Assembly: GCF_028368935.1 (NCBI RefSeq)
Contig: NZ_JAQNDK010000002.1
Coordinates: 496,001 to 560,000, forward strand
Reading direction: 5' to 3'
DNA from: Sorangium aterium
GTDB lineage: Bacteria > Myxococcota_A > Polyangia > Polyangiales > Polyangiaceae
Length of the DNA: 64,000 nt
Shown here: piece after piece, positions 18,294-29,217 of the stretch
Position numbering within the stretch: position 1 is the first letter of the stretch
Layout: every line of letters starts with the position of its first letter
The notes under the pieces: generated by a model
Seen by the model: the letters and a program-made list of their open reading frames with translations, nothing else
What the model was told of the DNA's origin: nothing
Database searches by the model: none
Program-made: the position numbers and the translations under genes

Positions 18294-18839
18294 ATGGAAT
18301 CGCTGGGACGGTATTGGTGGCTGCTGGCCCTGAGGGGCGTGGTCGGGATCCTCTTCGGGTTCTTGTTCTTCCTGTGGCCGCTCCCATCGCTCGCCACGCT
18401 CGTGCTGCTGTTCGGCGTGTGGGCGTTCTTCGACGGCTGCGCCGCGTTCGCGTCCGCGCTCAGCGGCCGCGGCGGCGTGTATTCCGTGGTCGAGGGCATC
18501 TTCGGCGTCGGGATCGCGGTCCTGACGTTCTGGCGGCCCATGATCACCGCGCTCACGCTCTACGGCGTGATCGCTGCGTGGGCCATCGTGCTGGGCATCT
18601 TCAAGATCGTCAGCGCGGTGAAGCTCCGGCACGTGATCACCAACGAGGTCTGGCTCGGGCTGAGCGGCGCCGTCTTCGTGATCTTCGGCGTCCTCATGGT
18701 GGCGCTCCCGGCGGCCGGCGTGCTGGCGCTCGTCTGGTTCATCGGAGCGTTCGCGATCGTCGAGGGAGCGATGCTCCTCGGGCACTCGCTGCGCCTGCGC
18801 CGCGTGGCGAGCGTGGTCGCGCCGATGCGCATGCCGTGA
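18294..18839 (+). CDS. HdeD-family (DUF308) membrane protein
   Basis: 181 aa made of six closely packed hydrophobic segments in three pairs, as in HdeD. Blocks include WWLLALRGVVGILFGFLFFL, VYSVVEGIFGVGIAVLTFWRP and VWLGLSGAVFVIFGVLMV. GAGGGGTGAGGC just before the ATG provides a good ribosome-binding site. In enterobacteria HdeD contributes to acid resistance; in other bacteria the family is of unknown function. It is monocistronic here. Confidence 0.92.
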   Translation: MESLGRYWWLLALRGVVGILFGFLFFLWPLPSLATLVLLFGVWAFFDGCAAFASALSGRGGVYSVVEGIFGVGIAVLTFWRPMITALTLYGVIAAWAIVLGIFKIVSAVKLRHVITNEVWLGLSGAVFVIFGVLMVALPAAGVLALVWFIGAFAIVEGAMLLGHSLRLRRVASVVAPMRMP

Positions 18840-18886
18840 CGCCCGGCGGCGCGCCATGTAGACGGCGCGCCATGGAGCGGAGCGAG

Positions 18887-18930
18887 CCCGTCAATCGATC
18901 TGCAGGTGCCCGTCAATCGATCTGCAGGTG
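18887..18930. repeat. Exact tandem duplication of 22 bp
   Basis: CCCGTCAATCGATCTGCAGGTG occurs twice without a gap (18887-18908 and 18909-18930). The second copy contains the last codons and stop of the minus-strand peptidase gene, and the first lies just beyond the stop. It looks like a slippage or unequal-repair duplication. Confidence 0.9.
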
Positions 18931-19761
18931 GTAGTGCGCGGGCGTCGTCTCCTCGAGCACCAGGACACCCCCGACCTCCGCGGCGCTCTCGAGGAACGCG
19001 CGCTTTTCCTTGGACGACATGGTCCTGTTGCGCACGTCGACGGCGCCTCTCCGCAGGTGCGCGGAGACGTAGATCCCCCGGTCGATCTGGTCCTGGATGA
19101 CGGCCTCCATGGCGGCCACCACCTGCTCCGGCGGCTTGCGGGAGTTCGCCTGATAAGCCTTCTTGATCTCCTGGACCGCCGCCTTGTTGCGGTAGAGCTG
19201 GAGGAGGTCCTCGCCGAGCCTGAGCTTCGTGAACATCGCCCTGGCCTGGCGGTTCGCGTCGCGTGTCCCGCTCGTGATCACGAGGTGCTCGCGCGTGCGT
19301 CGCGCGTAGCCCTGGTCGATCTGCTCGACCTTGGCGGCGATCTTCGCCGGGAGCGTCACGCCCGGGAGCACCTCGTACGGCGGCGGGGACCACGGCTCCG
19401 TGGGCACGGCCTTCCCGAGCGCCGTCAGGGGCGGCAGCTGCGCGCGCCGCTCCTCTTCTTCCGTCGGCAGCTCGTCGCACTCGGGTCGGGTCGCCGGCGC
19501 GGCGGCGCGCGGCGCGGCGCTCGCTGTCCCGGCGGCGCGCGGCGCGCTCGGGGCCCGCGGCGCCGCGCTCGCCGGCGCCGCGTGGGCGCTCGTGGCGGGC
19601 GGATCGAGGCCCGGCAGGCCGATGCTCGGCAGATCGATGGACTCGAGCCGCTCCGTACATCCGGTCGCGCACAGCAGCGCCGCGGCGAGGGCGCGCAGGC
19701 GGCGCGGCGGCTCCAGGGACCGTTCCTGTGCGGCTGCTCGGCGTGTCGGAGGCGTCGGCAA
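18913..19761 (-). CDS. Peptidase M15-like (VanY-type) lipoprotein
   Basis: 282 aa. The signal peptide ends with CATGC (lipobox), followed by an Ala/Pro-rich spacer to about residue 95. The C-terminal domain carries VITSGTRDANRQARAM, then SAHLRRGAVDVRNR (the His and Asp of the HxxxGxAxD zinc motif) and ends in HYHLQID (the final HxH-type zinc site). This is the order of zinc-dependent D,D-/L,D-carboxypeptidases of the M15 family. It should act on peptidoglycan peptides from a lipid-anchored position. The protein ends right after the HxH motif, unusually close to the C-terminus. The gene is divergent from the SDR gene, with about 100 bp between starts. Confidence 0.8.
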   Translation of the reverse strand: MPTPPTRRAAAQERSLEPPRRLRALAAALLCATGCTERLESIDLPSIGLPGLDPPATSAHAAPASAAPRAPSAPRAAGTASAAPRAAAPATRPECDELPTEEEERRAQLPPLTALGKAVPTEPWSPPPYEVLPGVTLPAKIAAKVEQIDQGYARRTREHLVITSGTRDANRQARAMFTKLRLGEDLLQLYRNKAAVQEIKKAYQANSRKPPEQVVAAMEAVIQDQIDRGIYVSAHLRRGAVDVRNRTMSSKEKRAFLESAAEVGGVLVLEETTPAHYHLQID

Positions 19762-19865
19762 AGCCGGAGCAGCGTGCCATGGCGCGCGGCGCGGACGAAA
19801 AAAACGGCGGCGCGTGACGTCGGCCCTCTCGACGCGCGGGGCCCCGCATCGACTACACAGCTCCC

Positions 19866-20606
19866 ATGCCCCATGCCCCCCTGACCGGCCGTATCGCCCT
19901 CGTGACCGGCGCCGGCACCCGCCTCGGCGCCGCGACGGCCCGCGCGCTCGCGGCCGCCGGCGCCGACCTGGCCGTCCACTACGCCACGAGCGCCGCCGGC
20001 GCGGACGTCATCGTCGACGAGGCGCGCTCCCTCGGCCGCCGCGCTGCAGCATTCCAGGCGGACCTCCACGACCGGGGGGCGCTCGCCGCGCTCGCCCGCG
20101 CGGTGCTCGACTGGTCGTCGGGCCGGCTCGACCTCCTTGTTCACAACGCGGCGAACTTCGATCGGGTCCCGCCGGCCGAGCTCTCCGCCGACGCGTGGGA
20201 TCGCGCCATGGCGCTCAACGCGACCGCGCCGTACCTGCTCACGCTCGAGCTCGCCCCAGCGCTCCGCGTCTGCCGCGGCAGCGTCGTCGCGATGGTCTGT
20301 ATCAGCGCCGAGCGGCCCTGGAAGAACTACATTCCGTATTCGGTGTCGAAGGCCGCGCTCGCGCACCTGGTCCGCGGCCTCGCCGTGGGGCTGGCGCCGG
20401 AGGTGCGCGTGAACGGCGTGGCACCCGGGACGGTGCTGCCGCCGTCCTCCTACGATGAGGCCACGCTCGCTCGCCTCCGCGAGCGCATCCCGCTCCAGCG
20501 CATCGGCGAGGCGGAAGACGTCGCCCGCGCCGTGGTGTTCCTTGCTGAAAACGACTTCATCACCGGCCAGATCCTCGCGGTCGACGGCGGCGCCTCGGTC
20601 GGGTGA
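19866..20606 (+). CDS. SDR-family oxidoreductase (pteridine reductase-like)
   Basis: 246 aa, a classical short-chain dehydrogenase. The cofactor loop is TGAGTRLGAATARALAAAG, with HNAANF as the NNAG-type motif, the active-site YSVSKAAL and a C-terminal GQILAVDGGASVG. The TGAGTRLG loop (Arg where many have a small residue) and the arrangement before the active-site tyrosine resemble pteridine reductase/FolM-type members more than FabG. The substrate could therefore be dihydropterin or another carbonyl (inference). It is a single gene followed by a short hairpin. Confidence 0.88.
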   Translation: MPHAPLTGRIALVTGAGTRLGAATARALAAAGADLAVHYATSAAGADVIVDEARSLGRRAAAFQADLHDRGALAALARAVLDWSSGRLDLLVHNAANFDRVPPAELSADAWDRAMALNATAPYLLTLELAPALRVCRGSVVAMVCISAERPWKNYIPYSVSKAALAHLVRGLAVGLAPEVRVNGVAPGTVLPPSSYDEATLARLRERIPLQRIGEAEDVARAVVFLAENDFITGQILAVDGGASVG

Positions 20607-20607
20607 C

Positions 20608-20622
20608 GCGCCGCCTCGGCGC
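20608..20622 (+). terminator. Short stem-loop after SDR gene
   Basis: GCGCCG, loop CCT, CGGCGC: a perfect 6-bp stem immediately after the stop. It is a weak candidate on its own. Confidence 0.35.
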
Positions 20623-20703
20623 ACGGGTGGATCCGCCCCAGCGTGAACGGGCGCGCGCTTTGGCTTGAACGACCTCACCTGATCGACCCATAGTTCGAGC
20701 CTG

Positions 20704-22242
20704 ATGAGCCAACCGCCCGAGACCAGCGCCGCCCCCCTCCAGGCAGATCCTGCCCACAGCGCGCCCGCCGACGGCGGCCCGGCCGAGGCGCCCGCGGCTG
20801 CGGCTCCCGGCGCCGAGGCGAAGCCGGCGAGCCACGACTCGACGCTGCCCGAGGCGCTGATCGCGTTCATGCTGGAGCGCTGGGCGCCGGCGTCCGGCGA
20901 GCTCCCGCAGGCGATCGCGCACGCAGAGGTGTTCGCTGCCCGCCGCCGCGCCCTGTCGAAGCTCTTCCCGGCGGAGACGCTCATCATCCCGACCGGGCAC
21001 GAGAAGGTGCGCTCCAACGACACGCACTACCGCTTCCGCCCGGGCTCGGACTTCTTCTACCTGACGGGCAACCTCGAGCCTGACTGCGTGCTCGTGCTGC
21101 AGCCGCAGGAGGGCGGCGGGCACCGGGACATCCTCTTCGTCGAGCCGAACCCCGGGCGCAGCGACAAGACGTTCTTCACCGATCGCGCCAAGGGCGAGCT
21201 CTGGGTCGGCCCCCGCCTCGGCGTCGAGCAGAGCCGCGCGCACTTCGGCGTCGACGAGTGCCGCGGGCTGCCCGAGCTGGACGCGTACCTGAGCGGCCTC
21301 GTCGGCACGGTGACGCGCCCCCACCGCGTGCTCCGCGGGATGTCCGAGCGCGTCGACAAGCTCCTCGCCCGGCACGATCGCGACAAGCAGCTCGGCGAGG
21401 CGCTCTCGGAGATGCGCCTCCTCAAGGACGCCCTCGAGGTGCAGGAGCTCGAGGCGGTCGTCGCGTCGACGAAGCGGGGCTTCGAGGACGTCATCCGCGC
21501 GCTCCCTCGCGCGCGGAGCGAGCGAGAGGTCGAGGGCACGTTCAACCTGCGCGCCCGGGTCGAGGGCAACGACGTCGGCTACGGGACCATCGCCGCGTCG
21601 GGCCACCACGCGTGCATCCTGCACTGGACGAGGAACGACGGCGCGCTGGAGCCGGGCAAGCTCCTCCTGGTCGACGCCGGCGTCGAGGGCAACGCGCTCT
21701 ACACGGCCGACATCACCCGGACCCTGCCGATCAACGGGAAGTTCTCGAGGGAGCAGCGCGAGATCTACGAGCTCGTGCTCGAGGCGCAGGAGGCGGCGAT
21801 CCGCGAGGTGAAGCCGGGCAACGACTTCATGGAGCCGAACCGGGCGGCCATGCGGGTGCTCGCCCGGGGGCTCGAGCGGCTCGGTATCCTCCACGTCTCC
21901 GCCGAGGAGGCGCTCAAGGACGACAGGCAGCTCTACCGGCGGTATTCGCTCCACAACGTCAGCCACATGCTGGGCCTCGACGTGCACGACTGCGCGCAGG
22001 CGCGGCAGCAGGTCTACAAATTCGGCAAGCTCAAGCCGGGCATGGTGCTCACGGTCGAGCCAGGGCTGTATTTCCAGCTCGATGACGAGACCGTGCCGGC
22101 CAGGTACCGCGGCATCGGGGTGCGCATCGAGGACGACATCCTCGTCACGGAGACGGGGTATCGGAACCTGTCGAGCGATATCCCGAGGTCGGTGAGCGAC
22201 GTGGAAGCGTGGATGGCGGGACTCTGGGCCACGCCGAAGTGA
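20704..22242 (+). CDS. pepP: Xaa-Pro aminopeptidase (aminopeptidase P, M24B)
   Basis: 512 aa. Residues 1 to about 50 are an Ala/Pro-rich extension absent from E. coli PepP. Residues about 55-190 are the AMP_N domain (TGHEKVRSNDTHYRFRPGSD, FFYLTGN). The C-terminal pita-bread domain has the full set of dinuclear metal ligands: Asp324 (LLVDAG), Asp336 (ADITR), His421 (VSHMLGLDVHD), Glu452 (TVEPGLY) and Glu476 (VRIEDD). It removes N-terminal residues preceding proline in the cytoplasm. A large palindrome/G-quadruplex region follows the gene. Confidence 0.93.
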   Translation: MSQPPETSAAPLQADPAHSAPADGGPAEAPAAAAPGAEAKPASHDSTLPEALIAFMLERWAPASGELPQAIAHAEVFAARRRALSKLFPAETLIIPTGHEKVRSNDTHYRFRPGSDFFYLTGNLEPDCVLVLQPQEGGGHRDILFVEPNPGRSDKTFFTDRAKGELWVGPRLGVEQSRAHFGVDECRGLPELDAYLSGLVGTVTRPHRVLRGMSERVDKLLARHDRDKQLGEALSEMRLLKDALEVQELEAVVASTKRGFEDVIRALPRARSEREVEGTFNLRARVEGNDVGYGTIAASGHHACILHWTRNDGALEPGKLLLVDAGVEGNALYTADITRTLPINGKFSREQREIYELVLEAQEAAIREVKPGNDFMEPNRAAMRVLARGLERLGILHVSAEEALKDDRQLYRRYSLHNVSHMLGLDVHDCAQARQQVYKFGKLKPGMVLTVEPGLYFQLDDETVPARYRGIGVRIEDDILVTETGYRNLSSDIPRSVSDVEAWMAGLWATPK

Positions 22243-22310
22243 ACTGAGCTGAACGGCGGGCGGGGGCACGGCCCACGCGAGCGAGTTGGAGGGCGCACCT
22301 AGACGCGGGG

Positions 22311-22504
22311 GCCGCCGGCGGAGGGTGAAGCCGCGCGGGAGGGCGGCGGGGGTCCCCCCACAAACTCGCGCCTTTTGGGGGGCTGTTGCCGTACATGAGG
22401 GTGGGGTGGGGCTGGGGGCGACTCGCTTCGGTGCGGGTCGGCGCTCGGGTTTGTGGGGCCCACCCCCGCCGCCCTCCCGCGCGGCTCCACCCTCCGCCGG
22501 CGGC
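22311..22504. repeat. Long inverted repeat (~55-bp arms, 83-nt loop)
   Basis: The left arm 22311-22365 and the right arm 22449-22504 are reverse complements apart from one substitution (A/G) and a short C/G-run difference in the inner third. The arms begin GCCGCCGGCGGAGGGTG and end CCCACAAAC. A weaker match (TCGCGCC against CCGAGCGCC) extends a few bases into the loop. Such length is far beyond a normal terminator. Confidence 0.9.
22399..22418 (+). other. G-quadruplex motif inside the palindrome loop
   Basis: GGGTGGGGTGGGGCTGGGGG: four G-runs of 3, 4, 4 and 5 with loops of 1, 1 and 2 bases, the most stable parallel class. It lies in the 83-nt loop of the long inverted repeat. Confidence 0.85.
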
Positions 22505-22526
22505 TCTGCCATGGAGGGCGGTGGTT

Positions 22527-22554
22527 GGGAGCTTGGGCTTGAGGGGCGGTGGGG
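22527..22554 (+). other. Second G-quadruplex motif 3' of the palindrome
   Basis: Runs at 22527-22529 (GGG), 22535-22537 (GGG), 22543-22546 (GGGG) and 22551-22554 (GGGG) are separated by loops of 5, 5 and 4 bases. It fits the canonical G3+N1-7 pattern on the coding strand of the downstream subtilase gene. Confidence 0.65.
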
Positions 22555-22725
22555 TGGTGTCTGGTGGTTCCAGGAAGTCCGTGGTTGTGGAGGGCGGTTG
22601 ATGCCGTCGGGACACGGCGAGGGGCTTGAGGGGGGCTGGCGCACGGACGCAACGGCGGGCGCGAGGATGCTGGAGCGATGGCTGCTCGCGGGCGGCGGCG
22701 CTACCCTGCCGATGAGGAGACCCGC

Positions 22726-24660
22726 ATGCACACGTCTCGTCTTCTGCGTTGGCCAGGGACCGCAAATCTCCGAACCGGACGCGCGCTCGCGACGTCGCTG
22801 CTCGCCGCGGCAGCGGTGGTCGCAGCGGCGGGCGCGGCCAGGGCCGAGGATGGGACGGACGGCCGAGGCGCCGGCGCCGTCCTCGCGGCGCGCTCGCCGG
22901 GGATGCTCGAGCCTCACCTCCCTGGGTACGTCAACACTGCGCTGCCGGTCGATGTCGGCCCGTCGCTGCGCGGCCAGGACCTGCTGATCGAACCGGTTGC
23001 GACAGCGGGTGAGCCGCTGCACGGCATGGCCTCGGAGCTCGACGAGACCAGCTACGACATCCCCGGGCAGATCGTCGTCGACGCGCGCGACGACCTCGAC
23101 GACGCGTCGCTCGCGGACCTCGTGCGCGACTTCTCGCTGCGCGTGATGCCGACGGCGCTCACGTCACAGACCAGGATCCAGATCGCCACGGTGGACGGGC
23201 CGGTCGGCGCGACGCTGGAGCGGCTCGCGCGCGATCCGCGCGTGGAGGCGGCGGAGCCGCTCGCGTGGGTGCGCGCCTCGTTCGTCGCGAACGACCCGCT
23301 GCTGAAGGACCAGTGGCACATGGCGCGCGTGGGCGCCGAGCGCGCGTGGGACTTCGCCACCGGTCGCGGCGTCACCGTCGCCGTGGTCGACACCGGCATC
23401 GCGTGCGAGGACCACGGGCCCTTCACCAAGGGGACCGACCTGGCCTCGACCGAGTGCGTGGAGGGATGGAACTTCGTCACCAAGACGATCCACGCGAACG
23501 ACGACCAGGGGCACGGCACGCACGTCGCCGGAACGATCGCGCAGTCGACCAACAACGGCCTCGGCGCCGCGGGGCTCGCGTTCCACGCGCGGCTCATGCC
23601 GGTCAAGGTGCTGAACGAGAGCGGCTGGGGCACGACCGCCGACGTGGCCGACGGGATCCGGTGGGCAGCCGAGCACGGCGCCCAGGTCATCAACCTGAGC
23701 CTCGGCGGCCCGCGCAACTCCAAGGTGCTCCAGAGCGCGATCGACGACGCGATCGCGCATGGCGCGGTCGTCGTCGCGGCGGCCGGCAACACCGGCGGGC
23801 GCGTGCAGTTCCCCGGCGCCTCCGATGGCGTCATCGGCGTGAGCGCCACCGACGCGAACGACAAGATCGCGAGGTTCTCCTCGCGCGGCCAGGGCGTCGA
23901 CGTCGCCGCGCCCGGGGTGAACGTCACCCAGCAGACCATCTGCAACCGCGGGCGCGACAAGTGCCAGAACTACTACGCGTACAGCGGCACCTCGATGGCC
24001 GCGCCCCACGTGGCCGGCGCGGCGGCGCTGGTCGTGAGCCTCGGCGTGACGGACCCGCGCGCGGTCGAGGACGCGCTCCGCGCAGGCGCGCGCGTCGTCG
24101 ACGACTCCGACGGCGGCAAGCTCCTCTACGGGGCCGGCATCCTCGACGCCGCGAGCTCCGTCGTGCGCGTGACGCAGAGCCACATCGTCGTGCGGCTGCT
24201 CGCGCTGCTGGCGCTCGCGACGTGGGTCGCGCGCCGCGCCCGCAAGAAGGACGCGACCGCCACGAGCCCATGGCGGGCGAGCTTCCTCATCCCGGCGCTC
24301 GCCGCAGGGCCGGGGCTGTTCTTCTTCGCGCCGTGGCTCCTGCCGCGCGTGGATCTCGCGGTCGACGTGCTGGCCCGGCCGATCGCCGACCTCGACATGC
24401 TGCTCGGCGCGTCGGTCCACCGCTGGCTGCCGCTCGCCAACGCGCTCGTCCCGCTCGGCCTCACGGCGCTCTTCTTCGGCGTGAAGAGGCTCCGGCCGGT
24501 GATCGCGGGCTTCGCCGTCGGCACGGCAGCCTACCTCACATCGGTCGTCCTGCTCGGCGAGGTCGCCGGTCCCCTCGGCCGGATGGCCCTCGTCGTGTGG
24601 TGCGCGGTCAACGCCGCCGCCTGCCTCTGGATCGCCCGGACGAACCTGTCCACGCGCTGA
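22726..24660 (+). CDS. S8 subtilisin-like serine protease with multi-pass membrane C-terminus
   Basis: 644 aa, starting at ATG 22726 with GAGGAGA upstream. A signal peptide ends near AARAED. A propeptide region (about 30-180) precedes the catalytic domain, which has Asp222 (VVDTGI), His263 (GHGTHVAG), the oxyanion Asn in AAAGNTGG and Ser423 (SGTSMAAPHVAG). A final about 170 residues contain four or five hydrophobic segments (IVVRLLALLALATWVARRAR onward), which is unusual for secreted subtilases. It suggests a protease held at the inner membrane with its active domain outside. The substrate is unknown. Confidence 0.92.
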   Translation: MHTSRLLRWPGTANLRTGRALATSLLAAAAVVAAAGAARAEDGTDGRGAGAVLAARSPGMLEPHLPGYVNTALPVDVGPSLRGQDLLIEPVATAGEPLHGMASELDETSYDIPGQIVVDARDDLDDASLADLVRDFSLRVMPTALTSQTRIQIATVDGPVGATLERLARDPRVEAAEPLAWVRASFVANDPLLKDQWHMARVGAERAWDFATGRGVTVAVVDTGIACEDHGPFTKGTDLASTECVEGWNFVTKTIHANDDQGHGTHVAGTIAQSTNNGLGAAGLAFHARLMPVKVLNESGWGTTADVADGIRWAAEHGAQVINLSLGGPRNSKVLQSAIDDAIAHGAVVVAAAGNTGGRVQFPGASDGVIGVSATDANDKIARFSSRGQGVDVAAPGVNVTQQTICNRGRDKCQNYYAYSGTSMAAPHVAGAAALVVSLGVTDPRAVEDALRAGARVVDDSDGGKLLYGAGILDAASSVVRVTQSHIVVRLLALLALATWVARRARKKDATATSPWRASFLIPALAAGPGLFFFAPWLLPRVDLAVDVLARPIADLDMLLGASVHRWLPLANALVPLGLTALFFGVKRLRPVIAGFAVGTAAYLTSVVLLGEVAGPLGRMALVVWCAVNAAACLWIARTNLSTR

Positions 24661-24689
24661 GCCGGCGCCTGCCGCGCTCGCTTCAGGGC

Positions 24690-24774
24690 CGGTGCGCCCG
24701 GCCATCATGACCACGGGCGGTGCCGACCGGCCCTCATGACCACCGAGCGGTGTGCCCGGCCGTCATGACCACCC
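24690..24774 (+). repeat. Three imperfect tandem repeats (~27-30 bp) upstream of small lipoprotein
   Basis: Units at about 24690-24716, 24718-24747 and 24748-24774 share CGGTG, then CCGGCC, then TCATGACCAC. They lie between the subtilase stop and the lipoprotein gene, the last ending about 27 bp before the start. They could be repeated regulator sites or a slippage array. Confidence 0.7.
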
Positions 24775-24800
24775 TGCAAAAACGAGCTAGGATGCCGGCG

Positions 24801-25007
24801 ATGCGGTCCGGCACCTTGCTCGTACCTTTCATCCTGCTCCTCGGGGCGTGCGGCGGCTCCTCCAGCGAGACGCCGTGGCCCGCCGAGCCACGGGGCCCCG
24901 CGCTCGGCCCCACGGACGAGGCATCGCCGGAAGGGCCGGCCGACTCGAACGCCGCCCCTCAAGGCGCGCGCGAAGGCTCGGCGGACGAGGCCGACGCCGG
25001 CCGGTAA
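24801..25007 (+). CDS. Small lipoprotein, 68 aa
   Basis: The short product has a clear signal peptide (SGTLLVPFILLLGACGG), with the lipobox Cys at about residue 17, then an acidic Pro/Ser/Ala-rich tail with no domain. An AGG sits 9 bases before the ATG at 24801; an ATG 9 bases upstream is the alternative. It is followed 19 bases later by the PDZ-protein gene, so the two are likely co-transcribed. Function unknown. Confidence 0.6.
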   Translation: MRSGTLLVPFILLLGACGGSSSETPWPAEPRGPALGPTDEASPEGPADSNAAPQGAREGSADEADAGR

Positions 25008-25026
25008 ACCGGCGGCGGAGGATGGC

Positions 25027-26361
25027 ATGGCGGACAGCGGGACGGCAGGCGCGCAGCGGAGGGCCTGGCTCTCCGCTGCGCTGCTCTCCGTCGCCCTGCT
25101 GGTCATGCCGGTCCTCGTCTGGCTGCTCCTGCCGCGGCCTGGCCCCGTGATGCCGGCCCGGCGCGAGCCGGCCGCTGCGCTGCTCCCTCCACCGCAGCCG
25201 GAGCTCACGGCGCCGCGCGAGGTCGAGGCGCCACCGGCGCCGCCACCACCCCCAGCGCCGCCGCGCGAGGTCACGGCCGCGAGCGTGGGGCCGGTCCGCG
25301 GCGTGGTGCTGGATCCGGAGGGCCACCCCAGCGCCGGCGCCATGGTCAGCTGCCGCGAACCGCCGGGCGCATCGGCCAGCGCCGACGGCGAGGGGCGCTT
25401 CGAGCTGCCGGCCGAGGCCGACGGCTGCACCGCCACCGCCGCGCAGCCTCCGTACGGCGACGCCGAGCCCACGCGCGTCGCCGCGGGCCGCGACAACGTC
25501 CTTCGCCTGCTCGCCGCGGGCTCGATCGTGGGCGAGGTCGTGGATCCATCGGGCAGGCCCGTCGAGGCGTACCTCCTGGCGATCGAGTCGTTCACGCCGG
25601 CCGGGTCCGGCGCGAACTCGAACGTGAACGGCCGCGCGCGCAAGGTGTCGGATCCGGGCGGCGCGTTCCGGTGGGACGCGCTCGCCCCGGGCCGCTACGT
25701 GCTGACGGCGAGCTCGGCCGGACGCCCGCCTGCGCGGAGCCGGCCTGTCGACGTCGAGGCAGGCCGCGCTGCCCAACGCGTGCGGATCGTGCTGCCGCAG
25801 GGCGCGACGCTGAGGGGCAGGGTCGTCGACGCCGCGTCGCGCGCGCCGGTCGTCGAGGCCCAGGTCGAGCTCGACTCCGCGACCTCGTCGGGCGCGAACG
25901 CGATCTCGCTCGCGCTCACCGACGGGAACGGCGACTACGAGCTCGAAGGCGTGCCGGCCAGCGGCCCGTTCTCGGTGCGCGTGCGCCACCAGCAGTACAT
26001 GGCCAAGATCGTGTCCGGCCTCGACGCGCGCGGCGCGCAGTCGACGCGGGTCGACGTCGAGCTCCGCCAGCTGGACGACGGCGGGGCGCGCGAGGAGCTC
26101 ACGGGCATCGGCGCGATGCTCTCGCTCTCCTCGGGCCGCGTGATCATCGCTGGCGTCGTCGACGGGGGGCCTGCGGCGTCCGCCGGGCTCATGGCTGGCG
26201 ACGTCATCGCCCGCATCGACGGCCGGCCCACGACGGAGCTAGAGCTCGCCGACTGCATCCAGCGCCTCCGCGGCCCGGCGGGGACGGTCGTCGCCGTCGG
26301 CGTGGAGAGGGAAGGGCGCACCCTCGACGTGACGATACGGCGCGACGTCGTGGTTCGGTGA
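25027..26361 (+). CDS. Membrane-anchored protein with carboxypeptidase-regulatory-like domains and C-terminal PDZ
   Basis: 444 aa. One N-terminal membrane anchor (about 13-36) is followed by a Pro-rich linker (PPAPPPPPAPP). Three beta-sandwich repeats of the carboxypeptidase-regulatory/CNA-B type follow (GVVLDPEGHPSAGAMVSC; GEVVDPSGRPVEAYLL; GRVVDAASRAPVVEAQVEL). The last about 85 residues form a PDZ domain (VVDGGPAASAGLMAGDVIAR, IDGRPTTELE). No protease domain is present, so it is probably a periplasmic binding or scaffold protein. This layout is frequent in myxobacteria. The role is unknown. Confidence 0.82.
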   Translation: MADSGTAGAQRRAWLSAALLSVALLVMPVLVWLLLPRPGPVMPARREPAAALLPPPQPELTAPREVEAPPAPPPPPAPPREVTAASVGPVRGVVLDPEGHPSAGAMVSCREPPGASASADGEGRFELPAEADGCTATAAQPPYGDAEPTRVAAGRDNVLRLLAAGSIVGEVVDPSGRPVEAYLLAIESFTPAGSGANSNVNGRARKVSDPGGAFRWDALAPGRYVLTASSAGRPPARSRPVDVEAGRAAQRVRIVLPQGATLRGRVVDAASRAPVVEAQVELDSATSSGANAISLALTDGNGDYELEGVPASGPFSVRVRHQQYMAKIVSGLDARGAQSTRVDVELRQLDDGGAREELTGIGAMLSLSSGRVIIAGVVDGGPAASAGLMAGDVIARIDGRPTTELELADCIQRLRGPAGTVVAVGVEREGRTLDVTIRRDVVVR

Positions 26362-26394
26362 ACGGCCGCGCGCCGAGGTGCTAAGGGTCGGTCC

Positions 26395-29097
<2,703 letters not shown>

Positions 29098-29100
29098 AGG

Positions 29101-29217
29101 GGCGGGCACCCGCTTCGGATACGGGCCCATCTCGGCGTTTTCGGTGCTCAGCGCACCGGAGTGCGCTTCCGCGCCGAAAACGCCGATCTGGACCCGTCTC
29201 CTGTGCGGGTGCCCGCC
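29101..29217. repeat. Large interrupted palindrome between convergent polA and rpsT
   Basis: The outer arms GGCGGGCACCCGC (29101-29113) and GCGGGTGCCCGCC (29205-29217) match perfectly. An inner pair TCGGCGTTTTCGG and CCGAAAACGCCGA is also perfect, with short unpaired bulges between. The central loop holds further small dyads (GGTGC/GCACC, GCGCA/TGCGC). It starts 4 bases after the polA stop and may act as a terminator or as an exported structured RNA. Confidence 0.85.

Larger units (their letters stand above)
22243..22725. other. Intergenic region with long palindrome and G-quadruplex motifs
   Basis: No protein gene is supported. The open frames on both strands here mirror each other because the region is palindromic. 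It holds the inverted repeat 22311-22504, a quadruplex motif in its loop, a second quadruplex motif after it, and the ribosome-binding site of the subtilase gene at the end. Confidence 0.7.

Noticed and set aside
22286-22987. Open frames on both strands through the palindromic region
   Set aside because: Frames mirror each other because the DNA is an inverted repeat; no start site or domain except the subtilase itself.
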